Assembly: GCA_963798985.1 (NCBI GenBank)
Contig: CAWCVL010000009.1
Span: forward strand, 372,001-436,000
From: JACCTU01 sp963798985
GTDB lineage: Bacteria; Actinomycetota; Thermoleophilia; Gaiellales; Gaiellaceae
DNA length: 64,000 bases
Direction of reading: 5' to 3'
Position numbers and translations under genes: made by a program. The notes below the pieces were generated by a model, which was not told the DNA's origin, made no database searches, and saw only the letters and a list, made by a program, of their open reading frames with translations. This document shows positions 45,358 to 53,465 of the stretch, piece by piece; the first letter of the stretch is position 1; each line of letters opens with the position of its first letter.

Positions 45358-46559
45358 GCGACCGGCTCCCGCACGCCCAGCCCGATCAAGTCCAAGAGGC
45401 GTCGCGCACGGTGCGCGTACGTGTGCTCGTCGAGAGCGCGCTCGCGCGCCCGCGCGCCGAGCTCCTCCGCAGCGCCGGGATCGCCGAGCAGCTCGCGGTA
45501 CGCCGCGGTCGCACCGTCGGCGTCTTCGACCACGAGGAGCTCGCGGCCGGGCTCGAACCACGTCTCGATCCCGTCGTGCGGGTTCGAGACGATCGCCGCG
45601 CCCGCCATCGCGAGCTCGAACGGGCGCGCGGTCGACGACGCACGCACGGTCGCGTGCGCGCGGCGCGTCACGTTGAGCGCGATGCGCGTCGACGAGATCG
45701 CGCGGTTGAACGCGTTGAACGGGATCACGCCGAGTTGGCGGGCGCGGCCGATGTCGCCCTGGAAGTCCTCGCCGCCGAGTGCGAAGTCCACCTCGGGCAA
45801 ACGGCGCGACGGCTCGCCGACGAGCTCGCGCATCCACTCGCGGCGGAACTTGTCCCCGTAGCCGTAGAAGAAGACGTCGTGCTCCTTCTCGACCGGCAGC
45901 GGCTTGAAGAGCTCCGGGTCGGCCGCCCAGAAGAGCGCCTCGGCGCGGCGCGCGCCGAGCTCGCGCAGCCGGTCGAGCCCGCCCTCCGAGTTCGAGACGA
46001 CGAGGTCGTACTCACCCGGGTCGGCGCCGTAGTAGTAGTTGAAGCCGGTGTCCATCCCGCCGAACTCGGGCAGGCTCATCGGGACGTCGCCGTCGTAGAA
46101 GACGACGGGCACGCCGAAGCGCTCGCGAAGCGCGGTCGGGATGCCGCGCAGGTGCGACATCGGCACCGTGAAGACGAGCACGGCGTCGACGTCGCCCTCG
46201 CGCTCGAGGATCCGCTCGACGTGCCGCTGCCAGCGCGGCGTGACCCAGCGCCAGACGACTTCGCGGATGAACTTGTCGGTGTCGCCCGGGTCGGACTCCT
46301 CGCGGCGGAGATAGCGGTCGCCCTTGAGGCGCGCCCACGTGTCGCGCGCTCGGGCGAAGCTCTCGCCCTCGAAGTAGGCCGGGTTCGGTGCGGTCCGCCA
46401 CCACGGGGACTCGACAGCTCGGCCGCGGTAGGGGGTCACGATCAGGTCGACGCCGACCTCGTAGAGACCCTTCCAGAGCTGCCACCACGCCGGCGTGCAG
46501 CCGTACCGGAAGTCGAGGTCGATCGCCGAGGCGACCGCGAGGATCTTCGGGGCCTTCAC
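45354..46559 (-). CDS. Glycosyltransferase, CgeB/GT4-like
   Basis: A 401-residue cytoplasmic GT-B-like protein. The N-terminal domain reads KILAVASAIDLDFRYGCTPAWWQLWKGL and has VDLIVTPYRGR and VVFYDGDVPMSLPEFGG. The C-terminal domain has EYDLVVSNSEGGLDRLRELG, ALFWAADPELFKPLP, DVFFYGYGDKFRREWM, IGRARQLGVIPFNAFNRAISSTRIALNVTR and ARPFELAMAGAAIVSNPHDGIETWFEPG, a pattern of Glyco_trans_1_2 (CgeB-like) proteins: STARPFELAMAGA aligns with the donor-binding Glu. GTG 46559. Overlaps the GT2 start by GTGA. Intact. Confidence 0.82.
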   Translation of the reverse strand: MKAPKILAVASAIDLDFRYGCTPAWWQLWKGLYEVGVDLIVTPYRGRAVESPWWRTAPNPAYFEGESFARARDTWARLKGDRYLRREESDPGDTDKFIREVVWRWVTPRWQRHVERILEREGDVDAVLVFTVPMSHLRGIPTALRERFGVPVVFYDGDVPMSLPEFGGMDTGFNYYYGADPGEYDLVVSNSEGGLDRLRELGARRAEALFWAADPELFKPLPVEKEHDVFFYGYGDKFRREWMRELVGEPSRRLPEVDFALGGEDFQGDIGRARQLGVIPFNAFNRAISSTRIALNVTRRAHATVRASSTARPFELAMAGAAIVSNPHDGIETWFEPGRELLVVEDADGATAAYRELLGDPGAAEELGARARERALDEHTYAHRARRLLDLIGLGVREPVA

Positions 46560-46579
46560 CGCGCCCGATTTTGCCCGAG

Positions 46580-47317
46580 TCAGCGGCTGTGGCCCGTAAA
46601 GACTTTGGTCATGTAGGGGAACTCGAACGTCCCCGGCGGAGCAAGCGCGCGGATGCGCCCGAGCAGTGCGGCCCGCTCGTCCTCGGGCAGCCGCGCGATG
46701 AAGCTGACCGAGGCGGCGCGCGCTACGAGCCCGTCCGCGTCCATCAGCTGCACGTGTGGGAAGGTTCGCTCCTCGACGTCGGTGAAGAGCGGGGAGGCGA
46801 GCGGCTCACCTCCAGGGTGGCCACCTCCGTTTGGATAGGCGTCCCCCTTGTACGGCCTGATCGCCTCCGCGTACGCCTGGTGCACCGGGTGCGACTCGTC
46901 ACGCACGTTCCAGATGAGCGCGACGCCGCCGCGCGGCCGGAGGACCCGCTTCAGCTCGGGCAGGGCGCGCTCGGGATCGAACCAGTGGAACGCCTGCGCC
47001 GCCGTGACGGCGTCGGCGGTCCCGTCGTCGAGCGGAATCGACTCCGCTGTCCCAGAGATGATCTCGGCGTCCACGACGCGCTCGAAGATCCTCCGCATCT
47101 CGGCGATCGGCTCGACGCCGGTCACGCGAAACCCACGCGCGACGAGCTGCCTCGCGAACTTGCCGGTGCCCGCGCCGACGTCCACGATGTGCGCGCCCGG
47201 CTCGAGCTGGAGAGCGTCCACGATGTGGTCGAGCGCGTCGGCGGGATAATCGGGGCGCGCCCGTTCGTACACCTCGGCCGCGGCCTCGAAGCCGCGTGCC
47301 GTCGGGTGGATGCTCAG
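46580..47317 (-). CDS. Class I SAM-dependent methyltransferase
   Basis: A 245-residue UbiE/Methyltransf_11-type enzyme. It opens HPTARGFEAAAEVYERARPDYPADAL, a well-conserved family start (key part GFEAAAEVYERARPDYP). Motif I is HIVDVGAGTGKFARQLVARG, followed by VTGVEPIAEMR, ISGTAESIPLDDGTADAVTAAQAFHWFDPERAL and LRPRGGVALIWN. The conserved N-terminus is reached only with a CTG start at 47317, which overlaps the stop of the sugar transferase as CTGA. Target unknown; the context suggests glycan or lipid methylation. Confidence 0.88.
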   Translation of the reverse strand: MSIHPTARGFEAAAEVYERARPDYPADALDHIVDALQLEPGAHIVDVGAGTGKFARQLVARGFRVTGVEPIAEMRRIFERVVDAEIISGTAESIPLDDGTADAVTAAQAFHWFDPERALPELKRVLRPRGGVALIWNVRDESHPVHQAYAEAIRPYKGDAYPNGGGHPGGEPLASPLFTDVEERTFPHVQLMDADGLVARAASVSFIARLPEDERAALLGRIRALAPPGTFEFPYMTKVFTGHSR

Positions 47318-48819
47318 TAGGCACCTTTCCGCCCGAAGACCGCGGGGATCGTCTTCAGCAGGATCGTGACGTCGAGCCAGATCGACCAGTTCTCCAGGTA
47401 GTAGAAGTCGAGCCGAACCAGATCGTCGAACGTGAGCTCCGAGCGGCCGGAGATCTGCCAGAGGCCGGTGATCCCCGGGAGCACGAGGTAGCGCTTGCGG
47501 TGCCAGGGCTCGAGCAGGTGGTAGTCGCGGATCGGCAGCGGGCGAGGGCCGACAAGGCTCATCTCGCCGCGCAAGACATTCAAGGCCTGAGGGACCTCGT
47601 CGAGGGAGAGCGCGCGCAGGAGCGCACCGACGCGCGTCACTCGTGGGTCGTCGCGGATCTTGAACAGCGGCCCCGACGCCTCGTTCTGCGTCTCGAGCGA
47701 ATCCTGAAGGTGCTCCGCCCCCGCGCGCATCGTGCGGAACTTGATCATCCCGAACTCGCGTTCCCCGAGACCGATCCGCCGGTCGCGGTAGAGCACAGGC
47801 CCGCGCGAGTCGAGCTTGATCGCGACCGCAATGAGGAGCCAGATCGGCAGGCCGATGACGACGACGGCCGACGCGACCGCGAGGTCGAACAGCCGCTTGG
47901 TCGCCCAGTCGACGCCGGCGAACACGGGAGGGCGAAGCTCGAAGAGCGGCACCGCCTGGCCCGGCACGTACTCGGCGCGCTGCGTGAGGATCTCCGCCGT
48001 CGTCGGCGCGACGCGCACTTGCACGCCACGCTGGTGCGCCTGCTCCACGAGCTCCACGAGCTGCTCGTCGCTCACGTCGCCGCCGTTCACGATCAGCTCG
48101 TCGACCCGGCGGCCCTCGAGCACGGCGCCGAGGTCGTCGAGCGAGCCGAGCCTCGGGATCGGGATCCCGTCCTGCGCCGGCGAGATCGCACCGACGAACG
48201 AGTAGTCGATCCCGCCGCGCGTGTCGCCGAGCGTGCGTAGCAGGTGCTCGACGTTCTCTCCCCTGCCGACGAGGACTGCGCGTCGGCGCACTCCGAGCGT
48301 GTGCATGAGGTCGCGGGTCAGCCGTTCGTAGCTCGCCCGGAGGAGGCTGATGATCGCAGCGCAGGTGACGACCGCCGTCGGCGCGAGGCCGTACGTCCCG
48401 AACTGGTGGTCGACACCCCACGCGAAGACGACCGTGAGCGCGGCGACGAGCACGAGTGACGAGACGACTCGCCCGACGCCCGCGCGATGCTCGCGCTCGG
48501 CGTAGAGACCCGCCTGCCAGAAGACGAGGATCGTGATCAGCGTGAGGAACGGGAGCCACTGCTCCTCGGCCTCCCAGGGCACACCCCAGAGCGGCAGCTC
48601 GTGCTCGTAGAAGAGCCACCGGAGCACGAGCGCCAGGTAGAGCCCCAGCGCGAGGCCGCAGAGGTCGATCGTCAGGAGCGCCCCGATCGAGGCGAGGCGG
48701 CGCAGGAGCGTGCGGAGCGGAGGTCGGGCGAGGAACGAGGTTCGCGTCGCGCGGATATCCGACGAAACGCGGGTGCGGTCCTGCTCCGGCGGGGCCTCAG
48801 GGTCCGCCGCGGTGGTCAC
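47314..48819 (-). CDS. Polyprenyl-phosphate sugar phosphotransferase (WbaP/exopolysaccharide initiator type)
   Basis: A 501-residue membrane enzyme that starts glycan assembly by moving a sugar phosphate from a nucleotide sugar to undecaprenyl phosphate. The N-terminal half has four or five helices and a CoA_binding_3 Rossmann domain (RRAVLVGRGENVEHLLRTLG, DELIVNGGDVSDEQLV). A reentrant hydrophobic helix (LAVASAVVVIGLPIWLLIAVAI) leads to the catalytic domain: LDSRGPVLYRDRRIGLGEREFGMIKFRTM (core FGMIKFRTM), RVGALLRALSLDEVPQALNVLRGEMSLVGPRP and LPGITGLWQISGRSELTFD. GTG 48819 has TAGAAT 8 bases upstream. Confidence 0.93.
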   Translation of the reverse strand: MTTAADPEAPPEQDRTRVSSDIRATRTSFLARPPLRTLLRRLASIGALLTIDLCGLALGLYLALVLRWLFYEHELPLWGVPWEAEEQWLPFLTLITILVFWQAGLYAEREHRAGVGRVVSSLVLVAALTVVFAWGVDHQFGTYGLAPTAVVTCAAIISLLRASYERLTRDLMHTLGVRRRAVLVGRGENVEHLLRTLGDTRGGIDYSFVGAISPAQDGIPIPRLGSLDDLGAVLEGRRVDELIVNGGDVSDEQLVELVEQAHQRGVQVRVAPTTAEILTQRAEYVPGQAVPLFELRPPVFAGVDWATKRLFDLAVASAVVVIGLPIWLLIAVAIKLDSRGPVLYRDRRIGLGEREFGMIKFRTMRAGAEHLQDSLETQNEASGPLFKIRDDPRVTRVGALLRALSLDEVPQALNVLRGEMSLVGPRPLPIRDYHLLEPWHRKRYLVLPGITGLWQISGRSELTFDDLVRLDFYYLENWSIWLDVTILLKTIPAVFGRKGAY

Positions 48820-48827
48820 GAGGGCCG

Positions 48828-48833
48828 ATTCTA
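48828..48833 (-). promoter_or_regulatory. -10 box of leaderless promoter for the sugar transferase
   Basis: Minus-strand TAGAAT lies 8 bases before GTG 48819, next to CTAG (48831-48834). Confidence 0.45.
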
Positions 48834-48841
48834 GCCCTGCG

Positions 48842-48847
48842 TAGAGT
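48842..48847 (+). promoter_or_regulatory. -10 box of leaderless promoter for the 48856 methyltransferase
   Basis: TAGAGT lies 8 bases before GTG 48856. It is divergent from the sugar-transferase promoter 9 bases away. Confidence 0.4.
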
Positions 48848-48855
48848 GGAGACCC

Positions 48856-49479
48856 GTGGAGCACCTCGAGCAGCGCTACCGGGAGCACCATCGAGACGCC
48901 CGTTCGCCCGACTTCATCTGGGCCCGGCCGGAGCGGACGGCGCTCTTCAGTGAGTTCGTCGGCGGGCCGGGCCGCCGCGTGCTCGACCTCGGCTGCCGCT
49001 ACGGAGCGCTCACGGAGTACTACGCGGCGGGAAACGACGTCACGGGCGTCGACATCGACCGCGAGGCGCTGGAGCACGCCCAGGCCCGGCTCGGGATCCA
49101 GGCGCTGTGGGCCGACCTCGACGACCCGCTCGCGTTCCTGGACGAGACCTTCGACGTGGTCGTGATCGGGGAGTTGCTGGAGCACATCCGCGAGCCGCAG
49201 CGGCTCGTCGACCAGGCCTACCGGGTGCTTCGTCCGGGCGGCACGCTCGTCGGCTCGACCCCGAACGGGTTCCGGTTCAAGAACCGGCTGAGCTTCCTCG
49301 CGGGGCGACCTCCGGAGCTCGACCCGACGCACCTCCACCTGTTCTCGCCCAACGACATCCGCGACCTCCTCGCCGCGTTCGTCGACCTGCAGCTGCGCTT
49401 CGTCGCCGGACGGTTCACGCGCTTGCACCCGCGCTGGTTCGCGAACGTGATCTTCTTCACCGCGACGAAGCCGGCCTGA
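48856..49479 (+). CDS. Class I SAM-dependent methyltransferase
   Basis: A 207-residue Methyltransf_11/23-type protein. RRVLDLGCRYGALTEYYAAG is motif I (from about residue 38), VTGVDIDREALEHA motif II, FLDETFDVVVIGELLEHIREPQRLV motif IV with the EHI turn, and VLRPGGTLVGSTPNGFRFKNRL motif V. The DPTHLHLFSPNDIRDLL region recurs in methyltransferases of surface-glycan clusters. GTG 48856. It overlaps the convergent deacetylase-like gene by 23 bp. Acceptor unknown. Confidence 0.88.
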   Translation: MEHLEQRYREHHRDARSPDFIWARPERTALFSEFVGGPGRRVLDLGCRYGALTEYYAAGNDVTGVDIDREALEHAQARLGIQALWADLDDPLAFLDETFDVVVIGELLEHIREPQRLVDQAYRVLRPGGTLVGSTPNGFRFKNRLSFLAGRPPELDPTHLHLFSPNDIRDLLAAFVDLQLRFVAGRFTRLHPRWFANVIFFTATKPA

Positions 49480-50095
49480 CCTCGTCGAGATCGCGCACCG
49501 GACGCCGAAGCGCGAGGTGACGAAGACCGAACGCGAGCGCGAGTGCGCGCCTGCGCTCGAGCAGGTCGGTGTCGTGGAAGTACACGTGGACGAAGTCCGG
49601 CAGCCGCACAGCGCGCGCGAGCATCCCGATCGTGTGCGTCGCAGGTAGCAGCCCCGGCTCGGGACCATCGACGACCCGGCCGCCGCCGTACGAGAGCGGG
49701 AACGTCGTCGCGGTCAGATCGACGAGCCCCGCCTCCGCCACCGCCTCGCGAACGTCGGCGTCCGTGTACCAGCCGCCGCCCGCGAAGTAGCTCGGCGCGA
49801 GATCGTGCGAATGGAGCCACCCGAGCTCGCGACGGACGCGCGCCGCGGGGTCGCCGCCCGTGGGCCGCGCGTGCGCGGGCGAGGTCCAGTGGGTGTGCAG
49901 CCCGAACGGGACCTCGAGCGCCCGGGCGCGTTCGAGCCAGAGCTGCTCGTCCTCGCCGTGCTCGGGGTCCGGGGGCCGGACGAGCGCCGCGACTCGGAAC
50001 CCGCCCGGCGGGTCGTCGAGCAGACGCCGGAACCGCGCCCAGACGTCGTCGTCGAGCAGCCGCTCGACGTGGCAGGAGACGACCGCGGCTCGCAC
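49457..50095 (-). CDS. Polysaccharide-deacetylase-like protein
   Basis: A 212-residue soluble protein. The layout resembles the NodB TIM-like barrel: AAVVSCHVERLLDDDVWARF, FRVAALVRPPDPEHG, FGLHTHWTSPAHARPTGGD (HTH in place of the metal-binding HxxxH), RRELGWLHSHDLAPSYFAGGGWYTDADVREAVAEAG and VHVYFHDTDLL. The FAGGGWYTD and HVYFHDTD segments are typical of a divergent actinobacterial deacetylase-like group. No signal peptide is seen, so it may act on a cytoplasmic intermediate. GTG 50095 with TAGCGT 8 bases upstream. Confidence 0.7.
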   Translation of the reverse strand: MRAAVVSCHVERLLDDDVWARFRRLLDDPPGGFRVAALVRPPDPEHGEDEQLWLERARALEVPFGLHTHWTSPAHARPTGGDPAARVRRELGWLHSHDLAPSYFAGGGWYTDADVREAVAEAGLVDLTATTFPLSYGGGRVVDGPEPGLLPATHTIGMLARAVRLPDFVHVYFHDTDLLERRRALALAFGLRHLALRRPVRDLDEVRPASSR

Positions 50096-50102
50096 GGCTC
50101 CG

Positions 50103-50109
50103 TACGCTA
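50103..50109. promoter_or_regulatory. Overlapping divergent -10 boxes (50095 and 50118 genes)
   Basis: TACGCT (50103-50108, plus) lies 9 bases before ATG 50118. TAGCGT (50109-50104, minus) lies 8 bases before GTG 50095. The layout TACGCTAGTGCGCCGATG is close to TACACTAGTGCCGGATG at 15698-15714. Confidence 0.45.
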
Positions 50110-50117
50110 GTGCGCCG

Positions 50118-51368
50118 ATGGGTCGGCGCAGCGCATATCTGGTTCTCGCGGCCGCGGCCGCGCTGCCTCGGCTCGCAGCGCTTCTGGCCGAGCGGCGCGA
50201 CATCACCGACGCGTTCGTGGACAAGGGCGACGACTTCGCGCTGACCTTCCTCGAGAGCGGGACGTACGGCTTCATCCCAGGGATCCCGTCCGCGTACACG
50301 CAGCCGCTCTACGGCTTCTTCCTGATCCCGCTCTACTGGGTGTTCGACAGGCACTGGCTCGTGATCGGGCTCGCGCAGACGGCGGTGGCGGTCGCGACGG
50401 CGTGGCTCGTCTACGAGATCGGCCGGCGCGTCGTCGACCGGAAGGTGGGCCTCGTCGCGGCGCTGTTGACGACGCTGCACCCCTACCTCGTCTGGCACGA
50501 CGTGCACATGAACCGCGAAATCCTCGACCACTTCCTCGCGGCGGCGGCCGTCCTGCTCACGCTCGTCGTGGTGCAACGCGGCGGCTTGTTGTGGGCCGCG
50601 CTCCTGGGCGGCGTGCTGGGGCTGATGATCCTCGGCAACGTGCGGACGCTGTTCTTGCCGCTCGTGTTCGGCGCGTACGTGCTCTGGCGGCGGCGCAGCT
50701 GGACGTGGGAGCCCGCGGTCGCGCTCGGCGTCGCTGCGCTCGTGCTCGCGCCGTGGGTGATCCGGAACGAGGTCAGCGTCGGCTGCGTAGCGATCACGAC
50801 CGACGCGCGCGCTCTCTGGAAGGCGAACAACGAGCAGACGCTCGAGACGCTGCAGCGCGGTGGCTGGATCGACGACGTCGAGAACATCCCGGGCGCGCCG
50901 ATCACGCCGCAGGACGCGGGCGAGCTCTACAAGGAGACCGGGCGCATCGTCCGCACTGACGAGTGCGCGCAGATGCGCTTCTACCGCGAGCGCGCGCTCG
51001 ACTTCATGGTCGACCATCCAGGCGAGAAGGCGAAGCTCGCGGCGTACGGGGCGAAGCTCCTCTGGCAGCCGAAGGTCCCGAAGACCGAAGGCCGGCCTGG
51101 CAAGGGCACGTTCCTCGACGTCGCGCGCGACTGGGCGGAGCCGCTCTTCATCGTCCCCGTCTTCCTGCTCGCGCTCTACGGCCTTACGCTCGTGCCGGGA
51201 CACTTCGCGGGGCTCGCCGTGGCGCTCCTCGCCTACCAGACGGTGATGGCGATGCTCTTCATGGGCCAGACGCGCTACCGCGTCCCGTGGGACTTCCTGA
51301 TCATGATCCTCGCCGCCGCCGCGGCGGTTCAGCTCGCGGGCCGGCTGCCGTTCAGGAACTCGCGGTAG
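50118..51368 (+). CDS. GT39/ArnT-like membrane glycosyltransferase
   Basis: A 416-residue protein with about nine helices and no frame break. After helix 1 (AYLVLAAAAALPRLAALLA) the loop DITDAFVDKGDDFALTFLESGTYGF holds the acidic residues expected of GT-C active sites. Then GIPSAYTQPLYGFFLIPLYWVF, LLTTLHPYLVWHDVHMNREILDHFLAAA (HPYLVWHDVHMNRE is a conserved ArnT-like segment), VRTLFLPLVFGAYVL and APWVIRNEVSVG. C-terminal helices include LFIVPVFLLALYGLTLV. It would transfer a sugar from a polyprenyl donor outside the membrane. The stop overlaps the convergent GT4 gene by 40 bp. Confidence 0.83.
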   Translation: MGRRSAYLVLAAAAALPRLAALLAERRDITDAFVDKGDDFALTFLESGTYGFIPGIPSAYTQPLYGFFLIPLYWVFDRHWLVIGLAQTAVAVATAWLVYEIGRRVVDRKVGLVAALLTTLHPYLVWHDVHMNREILDHFLAAAAVLLTLVVVQRGGLLWAALLGGVLGLMILGNVRTLFLPLVFGAYVLWRRRSWTWEPAVALGVAALVLAPWVIRNEVSVGCVAITTDARALWKANNEQTLETLQRGGWIDDVENIPGAPITPQDAGELYKETGRIVRTDECAQMRFYRERALDFMVDHPGEKAKLAAYGAKLLWQPKVPKTEGRPGKGTFLDVARDWAEPLFIVPVFLLALYGLTLVPGHFAGLAVALLAYQTVMAMLFMGQTRYRVPWDFLIMILAAAAAVQLAGRLPFRNSR

Positions 51369-52432
51369 AGCAGCTCGGTCCGCTCGATGTTCCGATGCTC
51401 GGCGAAATGCTCGAGCGCGCGGGCGCGTCCCGCCTCGCCCATCGAGCGGCGTCGAGCAGGGTCGCTCGCCAGGGCCACGAGCGCGGCGGCGAGCGGCCCA
51501 GCCTCCGCTGTCGGGACGAGCAGGCCCGTCTCGCCCTCGACCACGAGCTCGCCGAGGCCACCGATCTCGGCGGCGAGCACCGGGCGCGCCCGCTCCATCG
51601 CCTCGAGCGCGACCATCCCGAACCCCTCGCCGAGCGAGGGCACGACGACGATCGCAGCCTCGTCGATCGCAGCGGCGATCGGCGAAACGAAGCCGAGAAA
51701 ACGCACCGCGTCCTCGACGCCGAGCTCCATTGCGAGCGCCTTGAGCGCCGGCTCGAGCGGACCGCGGCCCGCGAGGTCCAGCGTCAGCTCGGGGACCTGC
51801 TTGCGAGCCTCGGCGAACGCGCGGAGCAGGACGACATGCCCTTTGATCGGGATCAGCCGGCCGATGCAGAGCACGCGCGGCTCGTCCGGCGCCGGCGTCG
51901 GCTCGCGTCCGGGGACGATCCCGTAGTGCACGATCGAGAACTCGGTCTCGTCGAAGCCCTCGACCTCCGAGAGGTAGCGCGCGAGACCGCGCGAGATCGC
52001 GATGTGGAGGTGCGCAAGGCCGGCGACCGTGCGGTCGGCGAGCGCGAACCCCGGGTTCTCGCGGAACTCGTTGAAGCCGTGCTTCGTGCTCACCCGGAGC
52101 GGCACCGCCGCCACCGCGCCGGCGACCTGACCGTAGACGTCCGCATGCACGAGGTGCGTGTGCAGGATCAACGGTCGCGAGCGGGCGAGGTAGGCGGCGA
52201 CGCGCGTGAAGGCAAGCGGGTCGACGTCGGCGCGCAGGCGGATCATGTCGACCGGCACGCCGCGCTCGCGCAGCTCGTCCGCGAACTCGAACGCGCCGGG
52301 CTCGTTCTCGTGCAGCTGCAGGAGGCGCACGTCCCAGTCGCGCTCACGAAGCCGCGGCAAGAGCGAGAGGAGGTGCGTTTCCGCGCCGGAGATGCCGGCG
52401 ATCTTCGCGAGGTGCAGGACCGTCGACCTCAT
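51329..52432 (-). CDS. GT4 family glycosyltransferase
   Basis: A 367-residue intact GT-B enzyme. The N-terminal domain reads VLHLAKIAGISGAETHLLSLLPRL (key IAGISGAETHL), ILHTHLVHADVYGQVAG, STKHGFNEFRENPGF and HLHIAISRGLARYL. The donor domain has IVHYGIVPGREPTP, RVLCIGRLIPIKGHVVLLRAF, DLAGRGPLEPALKALA, RFLGFVSPIAAAIDEAAIVVVPS and LGEGFGMVALEAMERARPVLA with the EX7E pair. Very similar in layout to the partial gene at 62838. ATG 52432 overlaps the upstream stop (ATGA). Confidence 0.9.
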   Translation of the reverse strand: MRSTVLHLAKIAGISGAETHLLSLLPRLRERDWDVRLLQLHENEPGAFEFADELRERGVPVDMIRLRADVDPLAFTRVAAYLARSRPLILHTHLVHADVYGQVAGAVAAVPLRVSTKHGFNEFRENPGFALADRTVAGLAHLHIAISRGLARYLSEVEGFDETEFSIVHYGIVPGREPTPAPDEPRVLCIGRLIPIKGHVVLLRAFAEARKQVPELTLDLAGRGPLEPALKALAMELGVEDAVRFLGFVSPIAAAIDEAAIVVVPSLGEGFGMVALEAMERARPVLAAEIGGLGELVVEGETGLLVPTAEAGPLAAALVALASDPARRRSMGEAGRARALEHFAEHRNIERTELLYREFLNGSRPAS

Positions 52433-53465
52433 CGCGTCAGCTCCAGGATGCCCTTCGCCCACGATTCGACGGAGTGCTCGCGCGCAACGGTGGCGTGCAG
52501 CGTGCGGCCGAGCTGCCGCGCGATCTTCTTGGGAGAGCTCGGCGAAGGCCGCGATCCGCGCAGCGAGCTCGGCGGGGTCGTCCCGCGGGAACCGCAGCTC
52601 GTCGGGAAGCAGCGTGTCGAAGACGGGATTCGACGCGAGAACCGGAACGCAGCTCGCGGCCGCTTCGTAGACGACCTTGTCGGGCGCACCGGAGCGCATG
52701 TTGTTCACGAGCAGGTCGTTCGCCGCGAGGAGCTGCGGGTACCTGCGAGCGGTCGACCGGCCCGCCCAGCTCCGCCCGGTCTCCGAGCCGGAGCTCGTCC
52801 CGAAGCGCCAAGAGCTGGCGGCGGTGCCCTCGCTCCAGCTCCGACAGGGTCGGGCCGTGCACGGTCAGCCGGACGTCGAGCCCGCGGTCGAGCGAGCGAC
52901 GGATCGCGCGGAGCACGGTGTCGAGCCCCTTCGCCGGGGAGTAGCGCCCGAGCGCGAGCAGACGGAGCTCTTCCCCTGGCGGACGGTCGTGGCACGGGAA
53001 CTCGGCGAGGTCGATCCCGTGGCCGATCGCGTGCACCTTGGAAGAGTCGAGCGGGAAGGAGCGGCGGTCGACGCTCGCGACCGCCGAGGAGACCGCCGCG
53101 GCGGCACGGAGTGTCGGGCCGGCGCGCCAGTGCGTGAACCAGAGGACGAGCGGAATGCCGAGCGGCCGCACGAGCGGCGCGCCGAGCACGGCGTAGATCG
53201 GGCACATGTGCGCGACGACGCCGACCGGCCTCGGGCTGAGCTCACGCACGAGCGCAGCCTCGAAGCGCAGGCCGCGCCCGACCTTGTGTCGGTCGCGGAA
53301 CAACCGCACCCGCGCGTTCGGCGGCAGCGCACCGTCTGCGGCGCCGTCGGCGAGAACGACCAGCTCGTCGACCTGCTCAGCGAGCGCGCGAAGCATCGGG
53401 ACGGTCGCGGCGAGCGCGTGGTGGGCCGGATCGACCTGCTGCGTGATGAAGACGAGCTTCCGCAT
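52429..53465 (-). CDS. GT4 family glycosyltransferase (frameshifts near 52747 and 52540)
   Basis: About 345 residues in three frames. KLVFITQQVDPAHHALAATVPML opens the N-terminal domain, then VVLADGAADGALPPNARVRLFRD, VVAHMCPIYAVLGAPLVRPLG and VHAIGHGIDLAEFP. The donor domain has LRLLALGRYSPAKGLDTVLRAI and VRLTVHGPTLSELERGH. Removing one C after a G near 52747 joins it to QLLAANDLLVNNMRSGAPDKVVYEAAASCVPVLASN, whose VVYEAAASCVPVLA is the donor helix, and one near 52540 to PKKIARQLGRTLH. ATG 53465 overlaps the GNAT stop by one base (TGATG). Confidence 0.83.
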
